A DNA stretch of 64,000 bases from Ruegeria sp. ANG-R (lineage in GTDB: Bacteria; Pseudomonadota; Alphaproteobacteria; Rhodobacterales; Rhodobacteraceae), in assembly GCF_000813985.1 (NCBI RefSeq), contig NZ_JWLJ01000001.1, positions 1,166,453 through 1,230,452 of the forward strand, given 5' to 3'. The notes under the pieces were generated by a model, which worked only from the letters and a program-made list of their open reading frames with translations, made no database searches and was not told where the DNA came from. The position numbers were made by a program, and so were the translations under genes. This document shows, in pieces, positions 18,124-26,320 of the stretch. The first letter of the stretch is position 1. Each line of letters opens with the position of its first letter.

Positions 18124-18140
18124 CATCTGTTATCCCCCAA

Positions 18141-18170
18141 AAAACGCTGTTCCTTCCGGAGCAGCGTTTT
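18141..18170. terminator. Bidirectional terminator between gyrA and the convergent thioredoxin-fold gene
   Basis: CGCTGTTCC (18145-18153) pairs with GGAGCAGCG (18158-18166) around TTCC. AAAA lies on the left and TTTT on the right, extending the stem and giving T runs in both directions. It sits exactly between the two stop codons. Confidence 0.9.
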
Positions 18171-18171
18171 C

Positions 18172-19419
18172 TTAATCTCTAAGCAGGTTGCTTACCGCCC
18201 ATAACCGATCCTGCCCCCAAACGCTCTCACCACCGACGCGGAAGCTGGGGACACCCCATAACCCGATATCTTGCAGCCTGTTCTGATTGGTTTCCACTCG
18301 GTCGCGCCAGTCAGTATTACTGAGCAGCGGTTGCGCCACTCTCCAGTCCAGACCGGATTCGGCCACGATCCGAGACAAGCCCTTATCCGTCGCGGCATCC
18401 ACGCCCGCTGACCAAACAGATCGCATGAATGTCGAGCAATAGGCTGCCAACCGGCCCTGAGAGTCCGCGTAGTCGAACAGGGCGTACCCTCGCTCGACCC
18501 CTGTGCCCAGCGGATCGCAGATACGACCAAATGGAATGCCAAGCCGTCGCGCCTCGCGTGCGCAATCCCGAAGGATATAGCGGGACTTGACCCTGGGAAC
18601 CGGCAATCCACGCATGAGCATCGGAAGCACGGGTCGCAAAGATAGTTTCGCGCCATGCCTTCGGGCAAGTCGTTGAACCCGATCAAATGCAAGATAGGAG
18701 TAAGGACTCCGAAACGAGAAGAAGAACTCCAACTCCTTTTGAGGAGCCTTTTGAAGGTTCATCGGTAAATCGGGTGGTGGAAGGATCGACGCGCCATCGG
18801 CACCTAGCCCAAGTTGCTGCAATCTGTGCTCCAGATAGTGCAAGCGGTCTGTACCCCAATACCATTCACCACCGTAGTAGAATGTCGCGCCGAGATAGTG
18901 TCCCAGTTTGGCAAGCGTCTGATCCCCACGCGCCATGACCTGCGTCGGAGTGACGGATTCTCCTGAAGGCAAAGGACCACCGGACCAAAGTGCCGCGCTG
19001 ATCTTTCTCAACCGTACGCTGAAGTCTTTAGCGCCCAGACAGGCCGCCAACAGGCCGTTGGCTCTGGTCACGGCTTGCCGATCAGGAATCTGAGGAACCT
19101 GTAAACCCAACTGCTGCGCCACACGCATCGCATCTTTCTGCGCATTGTGCCCGTGGGCCAATGGATCAGGGATTGCATCTAGGGGCGGACCCGAAATCAG
19201 ATGGGGGCGCAGTCTGATGTCAAAGCGGTCCTGAAATCGCTGCAGAATCTGTGCTGTCAGACTGCTATACGGGTCCGCTGTGTCGTGGAAATAGTGAACG
19301 TCGTGATCCGCGTTGCGAATCCTGCGGCGCAACTCGTGCAGTCGCCTGCGTCCATTTAACAGGCTACGGCTTGTGACCACTGCAGCCAATCGGGACTTTA
19401 GTGTTGAATCAAGCGACAA
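18172..19419 (-). CDS. Tandem thioredoxin-fold protein (two HCCA isomerase/DsbA-like domains)
   Basis: A 415-residue protein that appears to hold two kappa-GST/HCCA-isomerase-type thioredoxin-fold domains. The N-terminal one has YFHDTADPYSSL (DPYS near residue 49) and the C-terminal one has FFSFRSPYSYLAFDRV (SPYS near 238). The C-terminal domain continues with the family's helical insert and ends in the WGVPSFRVGGESVWGQDRL cis-Pro motif. No CxxC is present, so a glutathione-dependent transferase or isomerase role is more likely than thiol oxidation. The first domain is less conserved. TTG 19419 has GGAGAG upstream; an in-frame TTG at 19491 has none. Single-domain members are about 200 residues long, so this is a fusion. 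Confidence 0.8.
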   Translation of the reverse strand: MSLDSTLKSRLAAVVTSRSLLNGRRRLHELRRRIRNADHDVHYFHDTADPYSSLTAQILQRFQDRFDIRLRPHLISGPPLDAIPDPLAHGHNAQKDAMRVAQQLGLQVPQIPDRQAVTRANGLLAACLGAKDFSVRLRKISAALWSGGPLPSGESVTPTQVMARGDQTLAKLGHYLGATFYYGGEWYWGTDRLHYLEHRLQQLGLGADGASILPPPDLPMNLQKAPQKELEFFFSFRSPYSYLAFDRVQRLARRHGAKLSLRPVLPMLMRGLPVPRVKSRYILRDCAREARRLGIPFGRICDPLGTGVERGYALFDYADSQGRLAAYCSTFMRSVWSAGVDAATDKGLSRIVAESGLDWRVAQPLLSNTDWRDRVETNQNRLQDIGLWGVPSFRVGGESVWGQDRLWAVSNLLRD

Positions 19420-19506
19420 CGGGCTCTCCGAACGGTTTAGCCGCTCCAGTCTATTCGTTGCTGGACCGAACGCTATAAAGCCACACAGCAATGTGAGCGG
19501 AGACGA

Positions 19507-20976
19507 CTATAAACCGTAGAGCCCGCCAAATTTGCCTTCAAGATATCCCAGCAGAGGTTCCGGTCCCGGCTCTACTCCGCTGGCGCGTTTGATGACCTCG
19601 CGCGGCGCATAGAGCCCGCCGAATTGCTGAACGTTCTCGCGCAGCCACCCGGTCGCACCCGAAGTGTCTCCTTGGGCCAGCTGCGCATCCAGGCCCGGAA
19701 CAGCAGTCTGCAGCGCCTGATAGAGGCATCCCGCATAGACATTACCAAGCGAATAGGTCGGGAAGTAGCCAAAGAGCCCAACAGACCAATGCACATCCTG
19801 CAGACATCCATTTGAGGGCTTGTCGACCGCGTATCCAAAATCGGCCGCGAAGCGGTCGTTCCACGCGGCCTCAAGGTCGCCGACCTGCAGATCACTCGCC
19901 ATCAGCGCACGCTCCAGATCAAAACGCAGCATGATATGCAGGTTGTACTGAACCTCGTCCGCTTCGGTTCGAATATAGCCGTTATGGACGCGGTTGACCG
20001 TGGCGTAAAAGGCGTCGGCATCCGCGACCCCGAAATCGCCAAACGCCTCTTTCATCTGCTCGAACAGCCAACCGGTAAAGGCACGGGACCGGCCCAACTG
20101 GTTCTCATAGATCCGGCTCTGGCTTTCATGCACGCCCATGGACACGCCCCGCCCCAATGGCGTCAGCAGATAATCCGGGTCGATACCCTGTTCATAGGCC
20201 GCATGGCCCACTTCGTGGATGGTCGAATAGAAGCAGTTGAACGGGTCGGTTTCACTGGTTCGGGTGGTGATACGGACGTCCAGCCCGCTTCCCGAGCTGA
20301 ACGGATGCACGGCTTTGTCCACGCGACCGTTGTTCAGGTCATAACCGAATGCAACGGCCAGCTTCTGGGACAGCCTCATCTGAGTCAATTCATCAAAGCT
20401 GCCGGTTAGCGCCGCAGGTTCAGGCCGGTCCAGAACCGCGGCACGCAGGGCGACCAGACGCGGGCGCATCTGCTCGAATATCTCGGCGATTTGGGCTCCG
20501 GTTGTGTAGGGCTCGTAATCCTCGACCATGGCATCATAGATGTCGCCACCCTGAGCAAGCGCAGCACCTTCTTCGCGTTTGAGCGAAACGACCTCTTCCA
20601 GAACAGGTAGGAACGCCGAAACATTTTCATCCGCTCTGGCCTGCGCCCACTTTCCCTGCGCCTCAGTCGTGACGCGCGCAATGGCTGTTGCCAGATCCGA
20701 CGGAACCTTTACCGCGCGCTCATAGGCGCGGCGTATCTCCCGCAGTTGGGCTCGATCGGCCTCGCTGGTCGCATATGCGCTCTCCAACCATTCCGCGACA
20801 CGCGGGTTGGAACGACGTGCGTGCAGGACGGATTCGATCGCGGCCATTTCCTCGGCCCGCTGAGAGGCTGCACCGCGTGGCATCACCGTTTCCTGATCCC
20901 ACCCCAGACGTCCGGCAATCTGCCCAAGGGCCGAGGTTTGGCGCTGATAGGCCATCAGATCGTTGAAAGCTGTCAT
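19507..20976 (-). CDS. Carboxypeptidase Taq (M32 family metallocarboxypeptidase)
   Basis: A 489-residue zinc metallopeptidase. The zinc site HEVGH has His254, Glu255 and His258. The nearby family motifs DVRITTR and HESQSRIYENQLGRS, with the catalytic region ESQS, are in the correct order. The N-terminal LGWDQETVMPRGA is characteristic of M32. No signal peptide, so a cytoplasmic broad-specificity peptidase acting on C-termini. It follows ctaA by only 5 bases on the same strand, probably one transcript, although no metabolic link is obvious. Confidence 0.95.
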   Translation of the reverse strand: MTAFNDLMAYQRQTSALGQIAGRLGWDQETVMPRGAASQRAEEMAAIESVLHARRSNPRVAEWLESAYATSEADRAQLREIRRAYERAVKVPSDLATAIARVTTEAQGKWAQARADENVSAFLPVLEEVVSLKREEGAALAQGGDIYDAMVEDYEPYTTGAQIAEIFEQMRPRLVALRAAVLDRPEPAALTGSFDELTQMRLSQKLAVAFGYDLNNGRVDKAVHPFSSGSGLDVRITTRTSETDPFNCFYSTIHEVGHAAYEQGIDPDYLLTPLGRGVSMGVHESQSRIYENQLGRSRAFTGWLFEQMKEAFGDFGVADADAFYATVNRVHNGYIRTEADEVQYNLHIMLRFDLERALMASDLQVGDLEAAWNDRFAADFGYAVDKPSNGCLQDVHWSVGLFGYFPTYSLGNVYAGCLYQALQTAVPGLDAQLAQGDTSGATGWLRENVQQFGGLYAPREVIKRASGVEPGPEPLLGYLEGKFGGLYGL

Positions 20977-20981
20977 TTAGG

Positions 20982-22127
20982 TCATGCTCCGCGCAGTGAG
21001 GTTGCAATGGGATAGGCCGTCAGAAAACGTGCCCGCAGGATCAGTGTCCAGACAACGACGGCCATGAACTGATGGAAGATGGCGATTTGCCAAGGCGCGC
21101 CATAGACAACAGTCAAGACACCAATGACGACCTGAAGAGACAGGGCCGCGAACATGGCGTTAAAGGCAAAGCGCGTCTGTGGGTGTGCACTTGTGCCGCC
21201 GCGCCGCCAAACAACAACACCAAAGGCAAACAGCAGATATCCGGCGCAGCGGTGAATGAACTGGACCAGGCCCGGACTTTCAAAGAAGTTGCGCCACATC
21301 GGTTCCAGCATTGTTGCGTCCGGCGGCAATATCTGACCGCCAATCAAGGGCCAATCGGTATAAGATCTGCCAGCGTCGATCCCGGCCACAAGCGCACCGA
21401 TGAGTATTTGCAAAAAGGCGAAATGCATGAGCCCGGTCGACAGAGAATACAGCCTGACCTCTTTGGCACGGCGTGCCTGCATCAGGTCCCGTTCCTCGCG
21501 TCCCAGTTCAAAGATGTACCACGCCAGAAAACCAAGAATAACGAAAGCCAGCCCGAGATGGATTGCCAGGCGATAGCTGGCCACGGCAATCATCCCCTCG
21601 CCCTGCGTCACGCCCGAGGCGACCATCCACCAGCCGACAGCGCCCTGAACGCCACCCAGTGCTCCTGGGATCAACAAGCGCCCGGTCCAACCTGTCGGTA
21701 TCTTTCGGGCGGCGAGGAAACCAAAGAAGCCAAGCGCCCAGACCAGACCGATCACACGGCCCAACTGGCGGTGGCCCCATTCCCACCAGTAGATGGATTT
21801 GAAATCGTCCAGCTCCATCCATTGGTTCTGTATGCGCCATTGATCGATCTGTTTATACTTATCGAATTCAGCTTGCCAGTCGGCCTCAGAGGTCGGCGGG
21901 ATAGCTCCGGTGATCGGACGCCATTCGGTGATCGACAGGCCGCTATCTGTCAGGCGGGTCAGACCACCGACCGCGATCATGATCACGACAAGCGCAAACA
22001 GGATCATAAGCCAGACGCGAATGGCCTGCCGCGCGCCGCCGCGCCCGCGATCGATCATGCCCGGTTGAACCGCCTGCGGTTTTTCAGTGTCTGAGACGTC
22101 TTCGAAGATGCTGCGCTTACCGCTCAT
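20982..22127 (-). CDS. ctaA: Heme A synthase (Cox15/CtaA)
   Basis: A 381-residue inner-membrane protein with about eight TM helices that oxidises heme O to heme A for aa3-type cytochrome oxidase. It shows GGLTRLTDSGLSITEW and WEWGHRQLGR with the haem-ligating His, the central LAIHLGLAFVI and the second-half FIHRCAGYLLFAFG. Length is that of the type found in alphaproteobacteria and mitochondria. The ATG follows an AGGA SD. It is the first gene of a pair with the M32 peptidase. Confidence 0.95.
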   Translation of the reverse strand: MSGKRSIFEDVSDTEKPQAVQPGMIDRGRGGARQAIRVWLMILFALVVIMIAVGGLTRLTDSGLSITEWRPITGAIPPTSEADWQAEFDKYKQIDQWRIQNQWMELDDFKSIYWWEWGHRQLGRVIGLVWALGFFGFLAARKIPTGWTGRLLIPGALGGVQGAVGWWMVASGVTQGEGMIAVASYRLAIHLGLAFVILGFLAWYIFELGREERDLMQARRAKEVRLYSLSTGLMHFAFLQILIGALVAGIDAGRSYTDWPLIGGQILPPDATMLEPMWRNFFESPGLVQFIHRCAGYLLFAFGVVVWRRGGTSAHPQTRFAFNAMFAALSLQVVIGVLTVVYGAPWQIAIFHQFMAVVVWTLILRARFLTAYPIATSLRGA

Positions 22128-22189
22128 GCTGTCCTCTTGTGCCTTGGATTTCGTCGCAAGCTAGGTTGACTTGGGGGCGAGGTCCAGCC

Positions 22190-22933
22190 TCAGCCCCGAT
22201 CCTTCCAGCGGACCATCTGACGCATCACCCCGTGCAGCATCTGCACATCCGCCCGCGTCATCCGCATCCGTGACCATAGATTGCGAAGGTTTGTCTTCAT
22301 CCCTTCGGCCTTTTCGGGCGGGTAGAAAAAGCCCGCCTCCTCCAGCCGGTCCTCATAGTGCTCGACCAGCTTCTCGACCTCTATCCCGGTTGCCCAATCT
22401 CCCTTGCCCAGATCGGTGGTCTCGTGCACCACGTCCCCACTCTGGCGCATCCATTCATAGGCTGTCAGCAACACACATTGGCCGAGATTCAGCGAGGCGT
22501 ATTCCGGGTTCACCGGCACCGAAATAATCGCATTGGCCTTGGCGATATCCTCGTTCTCAAGCCCCGCCCGTTCCGGCCCGAACAGTACCGCGACCTTCTC
22601 GCCGGCGGCGACCTTTTCGGCGGCGACTTGCATCGCGCGTTCAGGGCTGAATACCGGTTTAGTCAGGCCCCGCTGCCGCGCCGTCGTTGCAAAGACATAG
22701 GTGCGATCCCCCAAGGCTCCGGCCAGATCGTCGAACAGCTGCGCCTCATCCAGCAACCGCCCGGCGCCGCTGGACATCGCAACCGCCTTGGGGTTCGGCC
22801 ATCCATCGCGGGGTGCGACGATCCGCATCCGGTCCAGCCCGAAATTCCACATCGCCCGTGCGGCGGCGCCGATGTTTTCACCCATCTGAGGGCGCACGAG
22901 CACGAAGGACGGCTGGGATTTGTCGCTGGGCAT
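22190..22933 (-). CDS. tRNA/rRNA 2'-O-methyltransferase, TrmJ type
   Basis: A 247-residue SPOUT methyltransferase. Motifs are VRPQMGENIGAAARAM at the N-terminus, LFGPERAGLENEDI (motif 2) and ISVPVNPEYASLNLGQCVLL (motif 3, in short PEYASLNLGQ) in the trefoil knot. A helical C-terminal extension (about 165-245) is as in TrmJ, which methylates ribose 32 of tRNAs. ATG 22933 has GGAG 6 bases upstream, better than the in-frame codon at 22945. It is separated from ctaA by about 60 bases on the same strand. Confidence 0.9.
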   Translation of the reverse strand: MPSDKSQPSFVLVRPQMGENIGAAARAMWNFGLDRMRIVAPRDGWPNPKAVAMSSGAGRLLDEAQLFDDLAGALGDRTYVFATTARQRGLTKPVFSPERAMQVAAEKVAAGEKVAVLFGPERAGLENEDIAKANAIISVPVNPEYASLNLGQCVLLTAYEWMRQSGDVVHETTDLGKGDWATGIEVEKLVEHYEDRLEEAGFFYPPEKAEGMKTNLRNLWSRMRMTRADVQMLHGVMRQMVRWKDRG

Positions 22934-23016
22934 CACGGACTCCAAAAACGTTCCGCCCGCTCTAATCTCCTCATACGGTCAGGGCAAGCCGCCCCTGCTT
23001 CTTCTGTTCCCAAATA

Positions 23017-23029
23017 CCTCCGCCGGAGG
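23017..23029. repeat. Short GC palindrome (possible dispersed repeat)
   Basis: CCTCCGCCGGAGG is a perfect palindrome apart from its central base, in the divergent gap between the methyltransferase and the ThiE-like gene, inside CAAATA...CATAAAAG. Similar elements are common between genes in Rhodobacteraceae as far as I recall. No T run follows, so it is not a classical terminator. Confidence 0.4.
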
Positions 23030-23097
23030 CATAAAAGTTTGCTTCCCAGCCGCAATCCGCTAAACCCCGCGAAAGATTGAAAGCGAAGGACGCGCCA

Positions 23098-23718
23098 ATG
23101 GACACCCCCGAGCAGCCGCAGATATACCTGATTACCCCGCCTACGATCACCCTGAGCACGTTCCCAGACCAGTTGGCCCGCGTGCTGGACGGGGCCGAGA
23201 TCGCCTGCATCCGGCTTGCATTGGCCGGTAGCGACGAAGACACAATCGCCCGCGCCGCCGATGCCTGCCGCGAGGTTGCCCATGCGCGCGACGTGGCTTT
23301 GGTCATTTCGAACCATGTGCTGCTGGCGCAACGGCTGGGGCTGGACGGGGTGCATCTGGATGACGCAGCACGCTCGGTCCGGGCTGCGCGCAAGGAACTG
23401 GGCCAGGACGCCATCGTCGGCAGCTTCTGCGGCGCCTCCAGCCATGACGGCATGAGCGCTGGCGAAGGCGGCGCGGACTATGTGGCTTTTGGCCCTGTCG
23501 GCAACGCCGCATTGGGCGACGGAACCCGGGCCGAGCATGACCTGTTCCAATGGTGGTCCGAGATGATCGAGGTTCCGGTGGTGGCCGAAGGCGGACTGAC
23601 CGAAGACCTGATCCGCGACCTGAGCCCCTGCACCGACTTCTTTGGTATCGGGGATGAGATCTGGTCGCAGGAGAACCCGCTGGACGCGCTAAACACGCTG
23701 ATCGCCGCGATGCGCTGA
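23098..23718 (+). CDS. Thiamine phosphate synthase family protein (ThiE/TenI-like)
   Basis: A 206-residue TIM-barrel protein of the ThiE/TenI family. It shows LVISNHVLLAQRLGLDGVHLDD (in short LGLDGVHLDD), IVGSFCGASSHDG in place of the usual GxSxHxxxE loop, GADYVAFGPV and VVAEGGLTEDL. ThiE joins HMP-PP and thiazole phosphate, and TenI-like members instead aromatise the thiazole. The sequence does not settle which applies, and no thi genes are adjacent. ATG 23098 has GAAGGA 8 bases upstream, better than an in-frame start at 23077. It heads a run of three co-directional genes with psuK and psuG. Confidence 0.82.
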   Translation: MDTPEQPQIYLITPPTITLSTFPDQLARVLDGAEIACIRLALAGSDEDTIARAADACREVAHARDVALVISNHVLLAQRLGLDGVHLDDAARSVRAARKELGQDAIVGSFCGASSHDGMSAGEGGADYVAFGPVGNAALGDGTRAEHDLFQWWSEMIEVPVVAEGGLTEDLIRDLSPCTDFFGIGDEIWSQENPLDALNTLIAAMR

Positions 23719-23761
23719 ACACCTTCGGCGTTAGCCCTTGCACCCGCGCCGGGGCTGCGGC

Positions 23762-24667
23762 ATGACACGAGATATGACTCAGAACAGCGAAATCCTGTGT
23801 ATCGGATCGGTCCTGTGGGACGTGATCGGACGGTCTGCCAGCGCAATGCGGCAGGGATCGGATGTACCGGGGCGGATCACCCGCCTGCCCGGCGGCGTCG
23901 CGATGAACATCGCAATGACGCTGGTACGCTTCGGAATGACCCCCACGCTGCTGACCGCAATCGGGCGCGATCCCGAAGGGGATGAGTTGGTCCACGCCTG
24001 CGCGCGGTTGGGAATGGTCACCGAGCACATCTACCGTTCGCAAGACCTGCCGACCGATCGGTATATGGCCGTCGAAGGCGCCAATGGCCTGATCGCAGCC
24101 ATCGCCGATGCGCATTCGCTTGAGGCCGCAGGCGCCAAAATACTGCGCCCTCTGATGCATGGTCCGCTCGGGTTCGAGAACACGCCCTTCGAAGGCCCCA
24201 TCGCGCTGGACGGCAACCTGACCCTGGACCTGCTGGAAGAAATCGCGCAAAGCCCTGCCTTTGCCCGCGCCGACCTGCGCGTGGCCCCCGCATCACCCGG
24301 CAAGGCGGAACGGCTGCTACCGTTTCTGAAACACGCCCGCGCGACGCTTTACGTGAACCTCGAAGAGGCTGGCTTGCTTTGCCAGCGCGAGTTCACAGAC
24401 TCAGAGAGCGCAGCCAAGAGTCTTCTTGATCGCGGCGCCTTGCGCGTGCTTGTAACCGATGGTGGCAACTCGGCCACCGTTGGCAGCGCGGAAAGTGTTC
24501 TGACGCAAAAACCGCCTTCCGTTCTGGTCACCCGCGTAACAGGCGCGGGCGATACCTTCATGGCAGCCCATATCGCGGCCGAGGCAGGCGGCGCAGATGA
24601 CGAAGCCGCTCTGGCCCGTGCCCTGCACGCTGCGGCCACCTATGTTTCCGGAGAAACCCCACTGTGA
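23762..24667 (+). CDS. psuK: PfkB-family sugar kinase, probable pseudouridine kinase
   Basis: A 301-residue ribokinase-fold kinase. It shows the N-terminal GSVLWDVIG, LPGGVAMNIAMTLVRFG and the C-terminal PfkB signature VTGAGDTFMAAH with the catalytic Asp. The next gene is PsuG, overlapping by GTGA. That makes this the pseudouridine kinase that forms pseudouridine 5'-phosphate. Start choice is uncertain: ATG 23762 or ATG 23774 both fit, and an upstream TTG at 23738 is less likely. Confidence 0.88.
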   Translation: MTRDMTQNSEILCIGSVLWDVIGRSASAMRQGSDVPGRITRLPGGVAMNIAMTLVRFGMTPTLLTAIGRDPEGDELVHACARLGMVTEHIYRSQDLPTDRYMAVEGANGLIAAIADAHSLEAAGAKILRPLMHGPLGFENTPFEGPIALDGNLTLDLLEEIAQSPAFARADLRVAPASPGKAERLLPFLKHARATLYVNLEEAGLLCQREFTDSESAAKSLLDRGALRVLVTDGGNSATVGSAESVLTQKPPSVLVTRVTGAGDTFMAAHIAAEAGGADDEAALARALHAAATYVSGETPL

Positions 24668-25578
24668 TCGACATTCAATATTCTGCCGAGGTTCGCGCCG
24701 CAAAAGATGCGGGTCTTCCCATCGTAGCGCTGGAAAGCACCATCATCACCCACGGGATGCCCTACCCTCAGAACATCGAGGTGGCTGCTGAGGTCGAGCA
24801 AGACATTCGCGACGCAGGTGCAGTTCCCGCAACAATTGCCGTGATCGACGGTGTGCTGAATGTTGGTCTCGAGCCGGGGCAGCTCAAGGCACTTGGTCAG
24901 GCACAGGGCGTTGCCAAGCTGTCCCGGGCCGATATGGCGGCCTGCCTGGCAACAGGCGGCACCGGGGCCACCACCGTCGCCGCCACCATGATTGCCGCGC
25001 ATCATGCGGGTATCGAGGTCTTCGCTACCGGCGGCATCGGTGGCGTGCATCAGGGCGCCGAGACGTCGTTCGATATCTCTGCTGACCTGCACGAGCTTGC
25101 GCAAACGCCGGTTAGCGTTGTCGCGGCCGGTGCCAAAGCCATTCTAGACTTGGCCAAGACGCTTGAGGTTCTCGAGACGCTGGGCGTGCCCGTGATCGCA
25201 CACGGTCAGGACGAGTTTCCCGCTTTCTGGTCGGCAAAATCTCCGCTCGCCGCGCCCTTGCGGATGGACAGCGCGGCTGACATCGCGCGAGCCCATGCTA
25301 CCCGTCGCGCGCTGGGCCTGCCCGGCGGTCAATTGATCGCGAACCCGATCCCAAAGGCCGATCAGATTCCGGCCGAGGAACTGGCTCCGATCATCGCATC
25401 TGCACAAGCAGATGCCGAGACCCACAGGATCACCGGCAAGGGCGTTACCCCCTATCTGCTGCAGCGTATCTACGAACAGACCGAAGGGCGTTCCCTGATC
25501 GCCAATATCGCTCTGGTTCGCAACAACGCGCGCCTCGCAGCGGAAATCGCAAAGGCGCTGGTCAGCACTGCCCAGTGA
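24664..25578 (+). CDS. psuG: Pseudouridine-5'-phosphate glycosidase
   Basis: A 304-residue lyase/glycosidase that cleaves the C-C bond of pseudouridine 5'-phosphate to uracil and ribose 5-phosphate. It shows VALESTIITHGMPYPQN at the N-terminus, ATGGTGATTVAATM, VFATGGIGGVHQGAE with the catalytic-site residues, and VSVVAAGAKAILD with the active-site Lys region. It starts with GTG inside the psuK stop (GTGA). The pair lets the cell salvage pseudouridine from RNA turnover. Confidence 0.95.
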   Translation: MIDIQYSAEVRAAKDAGLPIVALESTIITHGMPYPQNIEVAAEVEQDIRDAGAVPATIAVIDGVLNVGLEPGQLKALGQAQGVAKLSRADMAACLATGGTGATTVAATMIAAHHAGIEVFATGGIGGVHQGAETSFDISADLHELAQTPVSVVAAGAKAILDLAKTLEVLETLGVPVIAHGQDEFPAFWSAKSPLAAPLRMDSAADIARAHATRRALGLPGGQLIANPIPKADQIPAEELAPIIASAQADAETHRITGKGVTPYLLQRIYEQTEGRSLIANIALVRNNARLAAEIAKALVSTAQ

Positions 25579-25642
25579 TATGAGCCTATTGTACCACGGC
25601 ATCCGACTGCTTAACTAATCCCGCAAACCACTCAGGACCGCA

Positions 25643-26320
25643 ATGAATACGCCGTTTGACGAAGAACCACATCGCCGCCCCGGTCTTCTGTCCGGCCTGC
25701 GGGCTTCATTTCTGACGGGCATCGTTGTTATTGCTCCGATCTGGCTGACCGTCTGGCTGATCTGGTCGGTTGTGGGCTGGATCGACAGCGCCGTCCTACC
25801 GCTGGTGCCGCACCAGTTCCGCCCTGCCGAATATGTGGGCATCAACCTGCGTGGGGTTGGCGTCGTCATCTTCCTGATCTTCACGGTTATCGTCGGTTGG
25901 GTCGCCAAGGGCATTCTGGGTCGTTCCCTGATTCACTTCGCCGAAAGCCTGGTTGACCGGATGCCGGTCGTTCGCTCGGTCTATTCCGGCATCAAGCAGA
26001 TCTCGGAAACGGTCTTTGCGCAGACCGAACGCTCTTTCGAAAAAGCCTGTCTGATCCAATATCCGCGCAGGGGAATCTGGGCCATCGGCTTTGTGTCAAC
26101 CACCGCCCGGGGCGAAGTCAGCGATCGTGCCGAAACGGGTGGCGAATTACTTAGCGTCTTTGTTCCGACAACTCCGAACCCCACTTCGGGATTCCTGCTG
26201 TTCTTCCCGGCCGAGGATGTGCTTTTGCTGGACATGTCCATAGAAGACGCAGCCAAACTGGTGATTTCAGCGGGACTTGTGTACCCCAACGAAAAAGACC
26301 CGACACAGCCGCCGGAATAG
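25643..26320 (+). CDS. DUF502 family membrane protein
   Basis: A 225-residue integral membrane protein of the DUF502 family, function unknown. Two hydrophobic segments (about 22-47 and 68-95) surround a short loop. The conserved MPVVRSVYSGIKQISETV and a cytoplasmic-looking domain (VLIQYPRRGIWAIGFV-like) follow. AGGA lies 6 bases before the ATG. It converges on the patatin gene with the two stop codons touching (26320/26321). Confidence 0.88.
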   Translation: MNTPFDEEPHRRPGLLSGLRASFLTGIVVIAPIWLTVWLIWSVVGWIDSAVLPLVPHQFRPAEYVGINLRGVGVVIFLIFTVIVGWVAKGILGRSLIHFAESLVDRMPVVRSVYSGIKQISETVFAQTERSFEKACLIQYPRRGIWAIGFVSTTARGEVSDRAETGGELLSVFVPTTPNPTSGFLLFFPAEDVLLLDMSIEDAAKLVISAGLVYPNEKDPTQPPE

